A stretch of 45,213 nucleotides of DNA from positions 1 through 45,213 of the forward strand of contig JAPUIX010000043.1 of assembly GCA_027296625.1 (NCBI GenBank), given 5' to 3'. A program made the translations under genes and the position numbers. Positions 9,180-19,502 of the stretch are shown here, piece by piece (the first letter of the stretch is position 1; each line of letters starts with the position of its first letter). The notes under the pieces were generated by a model, which saw nothing but the letters and a program-made list of their open reading frames with translations, had not been told where the DNA came from and made no database searches. Origin of the DNA: Gammaproteobacteria bacterium (GTDB lineage: Bacteria > Pseudomonadota > Gammaproteobacteria > JAKEHO01).

Positions 9180-9788
9180 TCAGCCACGCATTTGCAAGTA
9201 GCGCTTGACGGGTGCATACGAGCGTCGATGTATCGGGGATATACCCAGTTCAGCCAAGGCTGCAAGATGCGCACGGGTGGGATATCCCTTGTGTCGTGCA
9301 AAGCCATAGCCGGGATAAAGTTCATCCATTGCGGCCATTTCCCGGTCACGGGCCACCTTGGCAATGATGGAGGCGGCACTGATGGCAGGTATCCGGAGAT
9401 CACCCTTAATGATGGCCTCTGCCTTACATGGTAGCTGTGGGCAGTAACCTCCATCCACCAAAACGCGGTGGGGCTTGATAGCCAATGCTTGCACCGCACG
9501 ACTCATGGCTAAAAGACTTGCCTGAAGAACGTTTAGCGCATCAACTTCTTCCACCTCGGCACGGCCCAGTGCCCAAGCAAGTGAGGTCTCTGAGATTTCT
9601 TGCGCGAGCGCTGCCCGGCGTTTGGCACTGAGTAACTTCGAGTCGGCGAGCCCATCGACCGGTGCCAAAGGATCCAGTATGACGGCTGCCGCGACGACGG
9701 GCCCGGCAAGCGGGCCACGCCCGGCCTCATCTACACCTGCGGTAAGCAACTGATCCGCATTATTTTGGAGTCTGCGGTGCCCTGTCAT
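9180..9788 (-). CDS. rnhB: Ribonuclease HII
   Basis: About 202 aa. RNase HII removes ribonucleotides from DNA and degrades RNA-DNA hybrids. The catalytic start of the domain, [19 protein letters not shown], contains the DEAGRG motif with two active-site acids, and KVARDREM and [15 protein letters not shown] are also family motifs. I place the start at ATG 9788; the GTG at 9791 is possible but less likely. The ATG overlaps the TGA of a short upstream open frame as TGATG, the pattern expected of a coupled cistron. The normal upstream partner, lpxB, is not recognisable. Confidence 0.95.
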   Translation of the reverse strand: MTGHRRLQNNADQLLTAGVDEAGRGPLAGPVVAAAVILDPLAPVDGLADSKLLSAKRRAALAQEISETSLAWALGRAEVEEVDALNVLQASLLAMSRAVQALAIKPHRVLVDGGYCPQLPCKAEAIIKGDLRIPAISAASIIAKVARDREMAAMDELYPGYGFARHKGYPTRAHLAALAELGISPIHRRSYAPVKRYLQMRG

Positions 9789-10057
9789 CACCTCAGACGC
9801 TTTGAAACGGTATTCGTGCCAGCTCGAGTGGCCAGCCTTCGCAGAGCCCTATGATGGTACATGGGTTTAGGAATCCACTCAGCCACTAACACATGCCCTG
9901 CCCGATACAAGAATTCGAACCCCCGGGAAAACTCAGGGTAAACCCGCCTAACCAGGACAAGAGATGCCTGACAATGCGTGGTTCACTGACGGCATATCAG
10001 AGCGGGTAAAAATGCCACATTACTGGTTAGTAGGCGCTTGCGTCGCGCAGGCGGCTC
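9789..10057 (-). other. Gap where lpxB is expected; 64-codon open frame without a usual start
   Basis: Between lpxA and rnhB, where most gammaproteobacteria encode lipid-A-disaccharide synthase (about 380 codons), there are only 269 bp. Reading on the minus strand, one frame is open from 9982 to a TGA at 9788-9790 that overlaps the rnhB ATG. Its first ATG is codon 41, so a full gene starting normally is unlikely. The translation includes RRVYPEFSRGFEFLYRAGH and [20 protein letters not shown], and I cannot match it to LpxB by eye. The stretch may be the scar of a deletion, a leader, or chance. No tRNA or terminator is convincing here. Confidence 0.4.
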
Positions 10058-10831
10058 CTAACGTACTATCCCACGCTTGGACTGTCTCACGAATTGAACC
10101 AGCTGATCGACCTCTGGACATGCTTCACTGAGATCTTCCAACTCCCCAAGCGCCTTTGCAAGGGTCAACTTCTGTCGATAAAGCACTTGGTAGGCCCTTC
10201 GCAAATTATTGATTGTTTCCGTACTGAAACCGTTGCGTCTAAGTCCTTCTCGATTGAGTCCACGTGCTTTTGCGGTGTTGCCGGATACCATCATAAAGGG
10301 GGGTAAATCCTTGACTACGACCGATGTAATTGCAGAAAAACTATGGGCGCCAATTCGACAAAATTGGTGTACGCCGGTAAACCCTCCGAGGATCGCATAA
10401 TCTTCTACTATTACGTGGCCAGCCAACGTTGCATTATTAGCAAATACAGCATGATTGCCAACGTGACAGTCGTGCGCGATATGGACATATGCCATTATCC
10501 AATTGTCGTTGCCCACCTTCGTTTGACCGCCACCCTGAACCGTTCCCCGGTTCAGGGTGCAATACTCACGAATTAGGTTGCGGTCGCCGATTTCAAGTGT
10601 TGTCCAAGGTTCGCCCCCGTACTTCTTATCCTGGGGATCACCGCCGATCGAGCAAAATTGGAAGATCTTATTATCGGCCCCGATACGGGTTGGCCCTTGG
10701 ATTATTACGTGAGGTCCAATCCAAGTGCCCTTTCCGACATCAACATCTGCACCAATGATCGTGTAGGGGCCGATCTGCACGCCTTCGGCGATCCTAGCGC
10801 TCGGATCAACGATAGCGCGCGGATCGATCAA
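10058..10831 (-). CDS. lpxA: UDP-N-acetylglucosamine acyltransferase
   Basis: 257 aa. LpxA transfers a 3-hydroxyacyl chain from ACP to the 3-OH of UDP-GlcNAc, the first step of lipid A synthesis, in the cytosol. The protein opens [21 protein letters not shown] and is built of hexapeptide repeats forming a left-handed beta-helix. The catalytic region with the essential His ([14 protein letters not shown]) and [10 protein letters not shown] are intact, and the C-terminal helical part is present. The start is TTG at 10831, overlapping the fabZ stop (TTGA), so translation is coupled. Length matches E. coli LpxA (262). Confidence 0.95.
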   Translation of the reverse strand: MIDPRAIVDPSARIAEGVQIGPYTIIGADVDVGKGTWIGPHVIIQGPTRIGADNKIFQFCSIGGDPQDKKYGGEPWTTLEIGDRNLIREYCTLNRGTVQGGGQTKVGNDNWIMAYVHIAHDCHVGNHAVFANNATLAGHVIVEDYAILGGFTGVHQFCRIGAHSFSAITSVVVKDLPPFMMVSGNTAKARGLNREGLRRNGFSTETINNLRRAYQVLYRQKLTLAKALGELEDLSEACPEVDQLVQFVRQSKRGIVR

Positions 10832-11307
10832 GAACTATTATCCGTCTTTGCTGTCATCAATTCGCAACTTGCAACAAGCTGATCATCCACTCGTGCGGTG
10901 CCCGTAAATCTCCAAATTCCTCTGAGCTCTCGCATGAGTCTGACGTCAATGACAAGCTGGTCGCCAGGTTCTACAGGGCGCTTAAACCGCGCCTTGTCAA
11001 TACCAACTAGATAGTACATGGAGTCTTCGTCAGGCGGTTCCTCCAACGTGATGTAGGCGAGGAGCCCGGTCGCTTGCGCCATGGATTCAAGGATCAATAC
11101 ACCCGGCATTACCGGTCGAGGGGGGAAATGGCCCTGGAAAAATGCTTCATTAATCGTAACGTTTTTGACTGCGACGAGGGACATGCCCGGCTCGCAGTCC
11201 AATACCTTGTCAATCAACAAAAATGGATAGCGATGGGGGAGGCGCTCCAGGATCTGGTGAATATCCATCGTGCGCATGCGACTCAGTTTGTTTTTCCGAA
11301 TCACCAT
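10828..11307 (-). CDS. fabZ: 3-hydroxyacyl-ACP dehydratase FabZ
   Basis: 159 aa from ATG 11307; internal ATGs at 11277 and 11268 are alternative starts, the last giving [18 protein letters not shown], which is where similarity to FabZ begins. The enzyme dehydrates 3-hydroxyacyl-ACP in fatty acid elongation and competes with lipid A synthesis for the same substrate. The hot-dog fold catalytic His lies in [16 protein letters not shown] and the Glu in [10 protein letters not shown]. It sits between lpxD and lpxA and overlaps lpxA by 4 bases, consistent with joint control of membrane lipid balance. Confidence 0.95.
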   Translation of the reverse strand: MVIRKNKLSRMRTMDIHQILERLPHRYPFLLIDKVLDCEPGMSLVAVKNVTINEAFFQGHFPPRPVMPGVLILESMAQATGLLAYITLEEPPDEDSMYYLVGIDKARFKRPVEPGDQLVIDVRLMRELRGIWRFTGTARVDDQLVASCELMTAKTDNSS

Positions 11308-11346
11308 TGCAATCTACAGCTCACAAACAATAAACCAACATCGCTT

Positions 11347-12366
11347 TCAGTCCTTTACGTCTTTCTCCAACGCTATAAGCCGTCGCGCCATATCATCTAA
11401 GTGGAGAAAACGGGCAATGTTTTTCCGCCAAATGCGATGCTCCGCCACTGGAATGCTTGAGGCGTAACCGCCCGGTTTCTTGATTGAGTTCCCTACGGCG
11501 GACATCCCGGTGATAACAACATCATCGGCAATATCAATGTGCCCCCCGATACCCGCACCCCCGCCAATCGTGCATCGCTTCCCAACCGTGGTGCTACCGG
11601 CAATGCCGACACACCCTGCGATGGCGCTATGGGCGCCAATACGCACATTGTGGCCGATCTGAATCTGATTATCGAGTTTTACGCCATCTTCAATGATTGT
11701 GTCTCCCAAAGCGCCTCTGTCAATCGTTGTATTAGCACCGATCTCGACATCATTGCCGATCATCACATTGCCAATCTGAGGAATCTTTACCCATATACCG
11801 TCATCATTTGCCATCCCAAATCCATCAGCACCGATTACCACCCCCGGATGAATAATGTTTCGTCTTCCAATGACAGTCCCATCCAACACCGTCACATTTG
11901 CAACCAACCGAGTATCTTCGCCGATGCGCACGTTCTCACCGATGACACAGCCGGGACCAACGAACACACGAGCAGAGATCTGCGCCCCTTCGCCAATCAC
12001 CGCCTGTGGGCCGATCGATACGCTCGTATCCAATTCAGCGTCTGGGCTCACCGAGGCGCTTGGATGAATACCCGGCTGGACCGCCTTTGTTGGGTTTAAT
12101 AGTTCTATCGCGCGGGCGTAGGCCAAATACGGATTGCTCGTGACCAACGCATTTGTTGGACAAGCGGCCTGATTTTCACTTGACAAAATTACTGCAGAGG
12201 CACCGGTCCCATTGAGGTATTTCTGGTAGCGGCGGTTACATAAGAAAGTCACATCACCCTCGCGGGCGGCCTCGAGCGTTGCAATCCGCTTAATGCGGCA
12301 TTCGGGATCGCCGTGCAACTCCGCCTTGATAAAGTCCGCAAGCTCAGCCAGCGTGCAGGTAATCAC
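11347..12366 (-). CDS. lpxD: UDP-3-O-acylglucosamine N-acyltransferase
   Basis: 339 aa, GTG start (MITCTLAELADFIKAEL). LpxD N-acylates UDP-3-O-acylglucosamine, the third step of lipid A synthesis. An N-terminal uridine-binding domain (about 1-100) is followed by hexapeptide repeats. The catalytic His region GHNVRIGAHSAIAGCVGIAG and the substrate-lining IHPGVVIGADGFGMAND are intact. The C-terminal helix (ARFLHLDDMARRLIALEKDV) is the ACP-binding extension. Length is close to E. coli LpxD (341). It lies 15 bp after skp. Confidence 0.95.
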   Translation of the reverse strand: MITCTLAELADFIKAELHGDPECRIKRIATLEAAREGDVTFLCNRRYQKYLNGTGASAVILSSENQAACPTNALVTSNPYLAYARAIELLNPTKAVQPGIHPSASVSPDAELDTSVSIGPQAVIGEGAQISARVFVGPGCVIGENVRIGEDTRLVANVTVLDGTVIGRRNIIHPGVVIGADGFGMANDDGIWVKIPQIGNVMIGNDVEIGANTTIDRGALGDTIIEDGVKLDNQIQIGHNVRIGAHSAIAGCVGIAGSTTVGKRCTIGGGAGIGGHIDIADDVVITGMSAVGNSIKKPGGYASSIPVAEHRIWRKNIARFLHLDDMARRLIALEKDVKD

Positions 12367-12381
12367 CCGTCTTCCTCAATA

Positions 12382-12936
12382 TTACTTACCGCCCATCTTC
12401 CCTTCGTTCCCAACCTTCGCCTGGTAGTCTTGCTTGAGTCGCTGGATGACCTGATCGGTAATATCAACTTTATTGCTCGCAAAGATGACACCCTCACCCA
12501 GTATCAGATCAAATTGCCCCTGTTGTGCTACCGCCTGAATCGCCTCGACGACAAGCTTTTGTATCTTGCTGAACTCCTCATTCCGGCGCAGATTCAGATC
12601 GTCACGAAATTCGTCCTGGCTTCGTTTCAGTTCCCTCTTCTTACTAAGGGCATCACGCTCAACCTTCGTGCGCTCCGCATCACCCATAATCGCCCCATCC
12701 TTGGCCAAGCGGTCTTCCAATTGCTTGAGCTGCTTTTGCGCTGCGACAAGTTCACGATCTCTTGAAGCAAACTCCTTTTCAAGCTTTGTCCTCGCATGTT
12801 CTGCTTGAGGCGCTGCCTCCAGGACCCTTACGGCATTAACAACACCTAATTTATAGTTCTCCGCATAACCACCGGGGGAAAAGACCAAAAGACAAACCAC
12901 GAATATCAGCGATAATGTAGAGATGGTATTTTTCAA
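12382..12936 (-). CDS. skp: Periplasmic chaperone Skp (OmpH family)
   Basis: 184 aa. The start is TTG at 12936, preceded by GGAG at good spacing; there is no ATG start in frame nearby. A clear signal peptide (MKNTISTLSLIFVVCLLVFS) ends near GGYAENYKLGVVNAVRVLEAA. The central region of charged heptads (ASRDRELVAAQKQLKQLEDR) forms the coiled-coil tentacles that hold unfolded outer membrane proteins. It lies between bamA and lpxD, the conserved location, and probably serves BamA-assembled clients. Confidence 0.9.
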   Translation of the reverse strand: MKNTISTLSLIFVVCLLVFSPGGYAENYKLGVVNAVRVLEAAPQAEHARTKLEKEFASRDRELVAAQKQLKQLEDRLAKDGAIMGDAERTKVERDALSKKRELKRSQDEFRDDLNLRRNEEFSKIQKLVVEAIQAVAQQGQFDLILGEGVIFASNKVDITDQVIQRLKQDYQAKVGNEGKMGGK

Positions 12937-12953
12937 AGCTCTACTCCAATCAA

Positions 12954-15248
12954 CTAGAATGTGGTCCCAAAAGTAAACTGAAATTGCTGAATCTCATCAC
13001 CTGGTTGATCATTAATCGGCTGGGCAATACTCAGGGAAAGTACGCCAAAGGGAGAGATCCAGATCCCTCCAAGACCTGCAGCGTAGCGGAGCTCGCCCAG
13101 ATCGATATTGTCTTGCGAATTGTAGACATTGCCCCCATCTACGAAACCAGACAGCCGAATGGACTTGATATCCCGCAAAAACGGCACCGGTATAATAACC
13201 TCGGCATTGCCGACCAGCTTTAGATTACCGCCAATAGGCAGGTCCCTGGAGTCTCGCGGGCCCAAAGTGTTCTCTTCGTAGCCCCGCACTGACCGTGGAC
13301 CGCCTGCATAAAAGTTCTGAAAAAACGGAAATTCGCTAGTATCCCCATAGGCATCACCCCATCCGAAATCACCCTTCAGCAGCAAGGTATACTCCTCAAT
13401 CAAGGGATAGAACCATTGGGTCTGATAGGCGAGCTTGTAGTACTCCAAGCTACCAAGGGACGTTGCGATCTCCCCAACAAGACTGTGTAGTGCGCCACGA
13501 TCCGGCAATAGCGCCGAGTTGCGGGTATCATAAGAAAAGGCCCCAGTGGCAAGTAACGTATCATATTGGCTGCCATTCTGTTCGACAAACTCGATGATCT
13601 CATCCGCAGCAGTGAAGGGATCTAAGTCAATCGTGGTGTTCTCATAGTCAAGTCCTAATCTCACGCGATTAAACTCTGTGACAGGGATCCCAAATGTAAC
13701 ACCGCCACCCCAGACTGTTGAATTAAACGCCGTGACGTTTGCCTGCTCGGCATCAGTCTTCCGGAAGAAACCTTGAAATCCCCGCCTTACACCGTCGATC
13801 GTCCAGTAGGGATTCCAGAGTCCAAATTGAAACCGCCGGTTCACTTCGCTGTTATCAAATCCAAAGCTAATCCGTTTCCCGCTACCTAGAAAATTATCCT
13901 GCGTGATACTCGTGCTGAAGATAATACCCGAGGTCTGCGAGAACCCCACGCCAAGGCCAAGATTGCCCGTAGAGTGTTCTACCACCGAGAAATTCACGTC
14001 CACTTGGTCCGTTGAACCGGGTACGGCCGGCGTCTCCACGTTAACCTCCTTGAAGTAACCGAGCTTGTTCAAGCGAACTTTTGATCGTTCTACTTTGCTC
14101 GTTGACATCCAAGCGCCTTCTTGCTGTCGCATCTCCCGCCGCAATACTTCGTCCCGCGTCGTTGTATTCCCTGTGAAGCTTATTCGACGCACGTAAACTC
14201 GTTTCCCCGGATCAACGAAGAACGTAATCGCAACAGTTTTGTTTTCATTATCTATCGCTGGAATCGCATTGACATTCGCAAATGCATAGCCATCAGTTCC
14301 GAGACGTTCTGTAATCTTAGAACTGCTTTTTGTAAGCGTCTTGCGTGAGAAAAGATCCCCTTGTCTGATAACCACGAGCCCATATAAATCTTCGGGTGGA
14401 ACGATCAGATCGCCTGCAAGTTTGACTTCTGAAATATAATAAGCATCGCCCTCGGTGATATTGACCGTTAAATACACATCCTTCTTGTCCGGTGTAATCG
14501 ATACCTGCGTAGAGTCAATATTAAAATTAATATAACCATGATCGAGATAGAATGAGCGTAGAGATTCAAGATCTGCAGTAAGTTTCTGCCTTGAATATTG
14601 GTCAGATTTTGTAAAGAACGATACAAGCGTCGGAGTAGTCAACTTAAACGTTTTCAATAGTCGCTTTTCGCTAAAGACCGTGTTACCAACGATGTTAATT
14701 TGAACGATCTTCGCAACCTGACCTTCAGATATATCAATGCTCACATCGACGCGATTCTCATCTACTGTGGTGACCGACGTTTTAATCCTCACACCGTACT
14801 TGCCAAGGGAAAAATATTGCCGTGTCAGCTCCAGTTCAACTTTATCAAGCAACGCCGCATCATAAACTCGACCTGCCGCAAAACCGATCTGTTTAAGCCC
14901 CTCCAGCAGATCTTCAGTTTTAAGGTCCTTGTTTCCGGTCACTGTGATATCGCCGATGGCTGGGCGCTCCACAAGAATGACGACTAAAATGTTCCCATCA
15001 CGCTCCAAGCGAACATCTTTAAACAAGCCAGTCTTGAACAATGCCCGTACGATTTCACTTGAGCGGGACTCATCAAAGGTGTCGCCCGCTTTCACTGGCA
15101 GATAATTAAAGACGGTGCCGGGTGTTATACGCTCTAGACCTTCTAGGCGTATGTCCTCAATCTCAAAACTCTCCATGGCGAGTACGCTGGACTGGCATAG
15201 ATAAAAGACGACAAACAGATAAACTACATTCTTAACAAATCCATGCAT
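12954..15248 (-). CDS. bamA: Outer membrane protein assembly factor BamA
   Basis: 764 aa, ATG start. BamA is the outer-membrane core of the BAM complex, which inserts beta-barrel proteins. A signal peptide (residues about 5-24) is followed by five POTRA domains (from SFEIEDIRLEGLERITPGTVF) and a C-terminal 16-strand barrel. The barrel contains FYAGGPRSVRGYEENTLGPR, which carries the conserved RGY of loop 6, and the chain ends QFQFTFGTTF with the C-terminal aromatic expected of an outer membrane protein. Length is close to E. coli BamA (810). It lies between rseP and skp. Confidence 0.95.
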   Translation of the reverse strand: MHGFVKNVVYLFVVFYLCQSSVLAMESFEIEDIRLEGLERITPGTVFNYLPVKAGDTFDESRSSEIVRALFKTGLFKDVRLERDGNILVVILVERPAIGDITVTGNKDLKTEDLLEGLKQIGFAAGRVYDAALLDKVELELTRQYFSLGKYGVRIKTSVTTVDENRVDVSIDISEGQVAKIVQINIVGNTVFSEKRLLKTFKLTTPTLVSFFTKSDQYSRQKLTADLESLRSFYLDHGYINFNIDSTQVSITPDKKDVYLTVNITEGDAYYISEVKLAGDLIVPPEDLYGLVVIRQGDLFSRKTLTKSSSKITERLGTDGYAFANVNAIPAIDNENKTVAITFFVDPGKRVYVRRISFTGNTTTRDEVLRREMRQQEGAWMSTSKVERSKVRLNKLGYFKEVNVETPAVPGSTDQVDVNFSVVEHSTGNLGLGVGFSQTSGIIFSTSITQDNFLGSGKRISFGFDNSEVNRRFQFGLWNPYWTIDGVRRGFQGFFRKTDAEQANVTAFNSTVWGGGVTFGIPVTEFNRVRLGLDYENTTIDLDPFTAADEIIEFVEQNGSQYDTLLATGAFSYDTRNSALLPDRGALHSLVGEIATSLGSLEYYKLAYQTQWFYPLIEEYTLLLKGDFGWGDAYGDTSEFPFFQNFYAGGPRSVRGYEENTLGPRDSRDLPIGGNLKLVGNAEVIIPVPFLRDIKSIRLSGFVDGGNVYNSQDNIDLGELRYAAGLGGIWISPFGVLSLSIAQPINDQPGDEIQQFQFTFGTTF

Positions 15249-15286
15249 CTATCTGTCTTTTAAGTTTTTTGTTATCCATCTGCCCA

Positions 15287-16654
15287 TCAGCCCATGAGAC
15301 GTGCAATGTCATTATAAAAAGCAAGGACCATCACTCCCAAAAGCACGGCTAGCCCGATTTGCTGGCCAACCAGCTGTGCCGCTTCGGACACTGGGCTCCC
15401 TTTGACGAATTCTATAAGGTAATACATTAAATGGCCGCCATCTAGTAAAGGGATGGGCAGGAGGTTCAAGACACCGAGACTGATGCTGACTATCCCTAGG
15501 AATCCAAGGAACGCCACGAGACCGATACTGGCGGTTATACCTGCATATTGGGCAATACTGATAGGGCCGCTTAAATTCTCCACGGATGCTTGGCCAAACA
15601 ATATCTTGGCAAGAATCCGTAATGTGAGCGCTGACATCTCCCACGTCTTCTCCAATGACTTGCCAAGGGCAATCAATGGAGGGTAACGCTCCACGGCCGA
15701 GAACGAGCGCTCGAAATCTTCTGGCTGGTGAACGCTGGCACCGATACGGCCAATTTGGCCATGTTCCGTTTCAATCGCATCCGGCCTAAGGTTAAGCATT
15801 AGCTGCTCTCCACCACGCAAGACTTCCACGCGCATGGTCTCTCCCGGCCGCGCCTGGACATACTTCACCCAGCCATCCCAAAACTCTATGCTCTGACCGT
15901 CCGCTGATAGGATTCGATCACCCGTCTTAAGGCCGGCTGTCTCGGCGGCGCCACCTGAGAGAACTTGCTCGATAACCGCTGGCAACCTGGGTCGAAGAGG
16001 CCGTAGACCGATCAGCTCAAACACCCCTCCTCTTGCGAAATCATCAAGGGATAATCCCTCAAGATCGATCACCAATTCGCGCTCCAACCCAGCCTCTTGG
16101 CGCACCGCAACGACGATCGTCTCTGCATCGATCAGTTTGCCGACCGTGGCTGACAGTACCGCCCCCCATGTCGGTGTCGGGCGCGAATCCACCGCAACGA
16201 TTACTTGTCCCGGCTGAAAACCGGCCTGCTCAGCTCTGCTCGACGGGATCACCTCTCCGATAATGGGTTTTATGCCAGCTATGCCGATTGAAAACATCAA
16301 CCAATAAACCACGATGGCAAATAAGAAGTTAAACAGAGGCCCAGCAAGTACGATGGCCGTGCGCAAGACCAGTGGCTTTCGGTTGAAGGCCCGGCCATAC
16401 TCCTGCGGGGCGACTTCCCCTTCGCGTTCATCCAACATCTTCACATAGCCCCCTAAAGGCAACGCCGCAACGACGAACTCGGTATTATCGCTACCGAATC
16501 GACGTACCCACAGAGGCCTTCCAAAGCCGACAGAAAACCGCAGGATCTTAACTCCAAGCTTTCGCGCCACCCAGAAATGGCCGAACTCATGAATCGTGAT
16601 CAATACAGCGAGAGCAAGAACAAAAGCGCCTGCTGAATACAAGAAATCAATCAC
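15287..16654 (-). CDS. rseP: Site-2 protease RseP
   Basis: 455 aa, GTG start overlapping the dxr stop (GTGA). It is an inner-membrane zinc metalloprotease that cleaves anti-sigma factor RseA in the sigma-E envelope stress response. The zinc motif HEFGH is at residues 22-26 and the third ligand region [13 protein letters not shown] is near the C-terminus. Two PDZ domains lie between them ([18 protein letters not shown] and [19 protein letters not shown]). At least four hydrophobic segments are visible. It is next to bamA, whose client misfolding triggers this pathway. Confidence 0.95.
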   Translation of the reverse strand: MIDFLYSAGAFVLALAVLITIHEFGHFWVARKLGVKILRFSVGFGRPLWVRRFGSDNTEFVVAALPLGGYVKMLDEREGEVAPQEYGRAFNRKPLVLRTAIVLAGPLFNFLFAIVVYWLMFSIGIAGIKPIIGEVIPSSRAEQAGFQPGQVIVAVDSRPTPTWGAVLSATVGKLIDAETIVVAVRQEAGLERELVIDLEGLSLDDFARGGVFELIGLRPLRPRLPAVIEQVLSGGAAETAGLKTGDRILSADGQSIEFWDGWVKYVQARPGETMRVEVLRGGEQLMLNLRPDAIETEHGQIGRIGASVHQPEDFERSFSAVERYPPLIALGKSLEKTWEMSALTLRILAKILFGQASVENLSGPISIAQYAGITASIGLVAFLGFLGIVSISLGVLNLLPIPLLDGGHLMYYLIEFVKGSPVSEAAQLVGQQIGLAVLLGVMVLAFYNDIARLMG

Positions 16655-17832
16655 AGTGCATGCTCCTGGACGACACTGGCCGCATAGTCCCTAGCCTTAG
16701 CATCATCCGCCAAGATCGCATCCAGGGATGATGCATCGCAGCCATTAACTACAGTGAGTGTCGACTCAATAATGAGTGGAATATCAATGAAGCTTAGCCG
16801 GCGGTCCAAGAACGCCTGAACGGCTACCTCGTTCGCCGCGTTAAGCACAGCAGTCGCTGTTCCGCCCGCTTGAGCAGCGTCCCGCGCCAACTTCAGACAG
16901 GGAAATCGCTCAAGATCTGGGCGTTCAAAGTCAAGGTGCGCCACATCGAATAGATCCAGGGGATCAACGCCGGAATGCATACGCTTGGGCCACGCCAAGG
17001 CATGGGCGATTGGCGTGCGCATGTCGGGGTTGCCGAGTTGGGCAAGTACAGACCCATCGACGTACTCCACCAACGAGTGGATGACGCTCTGGGGGTGCAG
17101 AACAACGTGCACGCGCTCGGGTGTGGTATCGAAAAGGCAACAGGCCTCGATCACTTCAAGTCCCTTATTCATCATGCTGGCGGAATCCACCGAGATCTTT
17201 CGGCCCATGACCCAATTTGGATGAGCACAGGCCTGCTCTGGAGTAACGTGCTGCAGCTCAGATAAAGGCACCGTTCGAAAGGGTCCGCCTGATGCGGTAA
17301 GCAAAATTCGACTCACACCGACTCGCTCAAGGCCATTATGATAGTTGCCGGGCATACACTGAAATACAGCATTATGTTCACTGTCGATCGGCAATAGCTC
17401 AGCACCGTTTTCCCGTATGACATCCATAAACAGCTTACCGGCCATTACCAGTGCTTCCTTATTGGCCAGCAACACACGCTTGCCTGCGCGCGCAGCAGCG
17501 AGCGTCGGCAACAGACCTGCCGCACCTACAATCCCCGCCATCACGTAATCCGTATCAGGGAGACTCGCTGCGCGCTCTAACCCGCTTATCCCTGAAAGTA
17601 CTTGCACATCAGGGCACTGATTACGCAGCGTGCGATGCAATTGTTCGGCAGAGTCCGGATTCGCCATAACCGCATACTTAGGGAACCAGGCCAGACATTG
17701 CTCAGCGAGGCGTTCTACGTCCTTGTTCGCTGTAAGCGCGACGACCTCAAACTCCGCACGGTGGCGTGCCAATACGTCGAGCGTATTGACGCCTATCGTC
17801 CCGGTGGATCCCAGGATGGTAACGCCGATCAC
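16651..17832 (-). CDS. dxr: 1-deoxy-D-xylulose 5-phosphate reductoisomerase
   Basis: 393 aa, GTG start overlapping the cdsA stop. The enzyme makes 2-C-methyl-D-erythritol 4-phosphate with NADPH, the committed step of the MEP isoprenoid pathway. The nucleotide-binding start [13 protein letters not shown], the [10 protein letters not shown] segment, the metal site [13 protein letters not shown] and the flexible loop [21 protein letters not shown] are intact. It lies in the uppS-cdsA-dxr-rseP order, which links isoprenoid supply with undecaprenyl synthesis. Also called ispC. Confidence 0.96.
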   Translation of the reverse strand: MIGVTILGSTGTIGVNTLDVLARHRAEFEVVALTANKDVERLAEQCLAWFPKYAVMANPDSAEQLHRTLRNQCPDVQVLSGISGLERAASLPDTDYVMAGIVGAAGLLPTLAAARAGKRVLLANKEALVMAGKLFMDVIRENGAELLPIDSEHNAVFQCMPGNYHNGLERVGVSRILLTASGGPFRTVPLSELQHVTPEQACAHPNWVMGRKISVDSASMMNKGLEVIEACCLFDTTPERVHVVLHPQSVIHSLVEYVDGSVLAQLGNPDMRTPIAHALAWPKRMHSGVDPLDLFDVAHLDFERPDLERFPCLKLARDAAQAGGTATAVLNAANEVAVQAFLDRRLSFIDIPLIIESTLTVVNGCDASSLDAILADDAKARDYAASVVQEHAL

Positions 17833-18656
17833 AATCTTCCACCGAAAAGCGAGAGACCCAGCGCGAAAACCGGAGCCGCTGCCATGAGGCTGTCTATGCG
17901 ATCCAACATTCCGCCGTGTCCCGGTAAGAGATCACCACTATCTTTGACACCCGCCCAACGCTTAACGAGGCTCTCGAGCAGGTCGCCGCCGATGGAGAAG
18001 AAAACCGTCACAAGGAACAATCCTATCAGCAACAACACGTTACCAAGCTGCAGGTTATTGAACATAGCATACGCTAACGCCAGCAAAGTTGCCGCCAATG
18101 CCGCACCAGCTACCCCTTCCCAGGTTTTACCGGGGCTCACCCTGTCTGCTAGGTGCCTCTTTCCCCAGAGACTACCCGTTAAAAAGGCAGCTGAATCCGC
18201 ACACCAGATCAATATGAGCAAGAGTACGACCCAGTACGGCCCATCAGGGCTGCTGTTATGGATCGTTGCGAGGCCAAGCCATGCAGGGATCATGACCAAG
18301 ATACCTGCTAAGCCCAATACCACAGGTGAGCGTGGTAACGTGTCTTTGCCCCGCTGGTAGATAACCACCCACAGAAAGGCAGTTAGCCACCAGAATAGCG
18401 ACAGAATCAGGAAGGAACGCCTAGCCCAGGGCACATTGACCAGCCAGTTCGCACCTAAAACTGCGCTTAAAACGAGCAACAGGTATCCCAGGCGTTGATA
18501 TCGCTTAGACCAGCCCGAAAGGCCTGCCCACTCCCAAGCCCCCAGTAGAACAATGCCGGCCAGTAATGTGACAAACCCAGGATGAGGTAGCGCAATGACC
18601 CCCCATACAACAAGCGGGATAAGGACTGCAGCTGTTAGCAGGCGCGCTCTAAGCAC
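17829..18656 (-). CDS. cdsA: Phosphatidate cytidylyltransferase
   Basis: 275 aa from GTG 18656, which lies 8 bases inside the 3' end of uppS. I chose this start because it gives [19 protein letters not shown], the normal CdsA beginning; the frame is open much farther upstream but only as a shadow of uppS. CdsA makes CDP-diacylglycerol from phosphatidic acid and CTP at the inner membrane. Several membrane segments are visible, and the signature near the C-terminus ([12 protein letters not shown], then [33 protein letters not shown]) carries the conserved Asp residues. Length agrees with E. coli CdsA (285). Confidence 0.92.
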   Translation of the reverse strand: MLRARLLTAAVLIPLVVWGVIALPHPGFVTLLAGIVLLGAWEWAGLSGWSKRYQRLGYLLLVLSAVLGANWLVNVPWARRSFLILSLFWWLTAFLWVVIYQRGKDTLPRSPVVLGLAGILVMIPAWLGLATIHNSSPDGPYWVVLLLILIWCADSAAFLTGSLWGKRHLADRVSPGKTWEGVAGAALAATLLALAYAMFNNLQLGNVLLLIGLFLVTVFFSIGGDLLESLVKRWAGVKDSGDLLPGHGGMLDRIDSLMAAAPVFALGLSLFGGRL

Positions 18657-19419
18657 CCTCTGCGTGCTCGGCTTGCTCGACTTGCTCGCTCGTTTGACCA
18701 AATCGGCGCTCACGCGTGGAAAACCACGCGAGGGCGGCGTCGAACTGCTGAGGTCCAAAATCAGGCCACAAGCAATCCGTGAAATACAGTTCGGTGTATG
18801 CAAGATGCCAAAGCAGGTAATTACTGATGCGCCTCTCACCGCCGGTGCGAATAAATAGATCAGGCTCCGGCAAGTCGTTCAAAGAAATGTATGCGCGAAC
18901 AACCTCTGGCTTAATCTGCTCAGGCGAAACATCACCCGATACCACATCACGCGTGAGCTTCCTTATTGCCTCCGTGATGTCCCAACGGCCTCCATAATTT
19001 GCGGCAATAATCAAGTTCAGCCCGCGATTTGTTGATGTTAGACGTTCAGCTTCGTGAATAGACTGTTGCAACTGAGTGGAAAATGCGCCTCGATCTCCAA
19101 TAAAACGAAGTCGGATATCGTTGTCACTTAGATCGCGTACCTCCTGCTGAAGGGAAGTCATAAACAATTCCATCAACAGCCCAATCTCTTGTTTAGGCCG
19201 CCCCCAATTCTCGCTACTAAATGCAAATAACGTTAGTGCTTCGATCCCCTTTCTAGCACAGGCCTGAACAGTCCGACGAACTACCTCGACACCCGCCCTG
19301 TGGCCCGCAATATGCGGCAAGCCCCGCTTTCTTGCCCAACGGCCATTGCCGTCCATGATCATAGCGACATGGCGGGGCAGCGCTACATTGGAACTTTGAT
19401 GTTTTTCTTTTGCGGTCAT
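18649..19419 (-). CDS. uppS: Undecaprenyl diphosphate synthase (cis-prenyltransferase)
   Basis: 256 aa, ATG start. UppS extends farnesyl diphosphate with eight isopentenyl units to give the C55 carrier used in cell-wall and O-antigen synthesis. The motif MIDGNGRWARKRGLPHIAGH contains the catalytic Asp and diphosphate-binding residues. TLFAFSSENWGRP and the C-terminal DLFIRTGGERRISNYLLWH are family signatures. A short acidic tail ([12 protein letters not shown]) follows the conserved part and overlaps the cdsA start. Confidence 0.95.
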   Translation of the reverse strand: MTAKEKHQSSNVALPRHVAMIMDGNGRWARKRGLPHIAGHRAGVEVVRRTVQACARKGIEALTLFAFSSENWGRPKQEIGLLMELFMTSLQQEVRDLSDNDIRLRFIGDRGAFSTQLQQSIHEAERLTSTNRGLNLIIAANYGGRWDITEAIRKLTRDVVSGDVSPEQIKPEVVRAYISLNDLPEPDLFIRTGGERRISNYLLWHLAYTELYFTDCLWPDFGPQQFDAALAWFSTRERRFGQTSEQVEQAEHAEGA

Positions 19420-19502
19420 AATCCGATCAAATACGTGACATAACTAGCGTACCTAATTGGTGGTGAGGATCACAGCGAAGAAATGATAACTGAGCTTTGG
19501 CC

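Noticed and set aside
9895-9935. gaattcgaaccc resembling the T-loop of a minus-strand tRNA between rnhB and lpxA
   Set aside because: The flanking bases do not pair as a T-stem, and no acceptor, anticodon or D-arm could be built around it.
11539-12099. Plus-strand open frame of 186 codons opposite lpxD
   Set aside because: lpxD is complete with intact motifs; the antisense frame arises from its repeated hexapeptide codons.
17602-18360. Plus-strand open frame of 252 codons opposite dxr and cdsA
   Set aside because: It spans the junction of two well-supported genes and its translation shows no domain or plausible start context.
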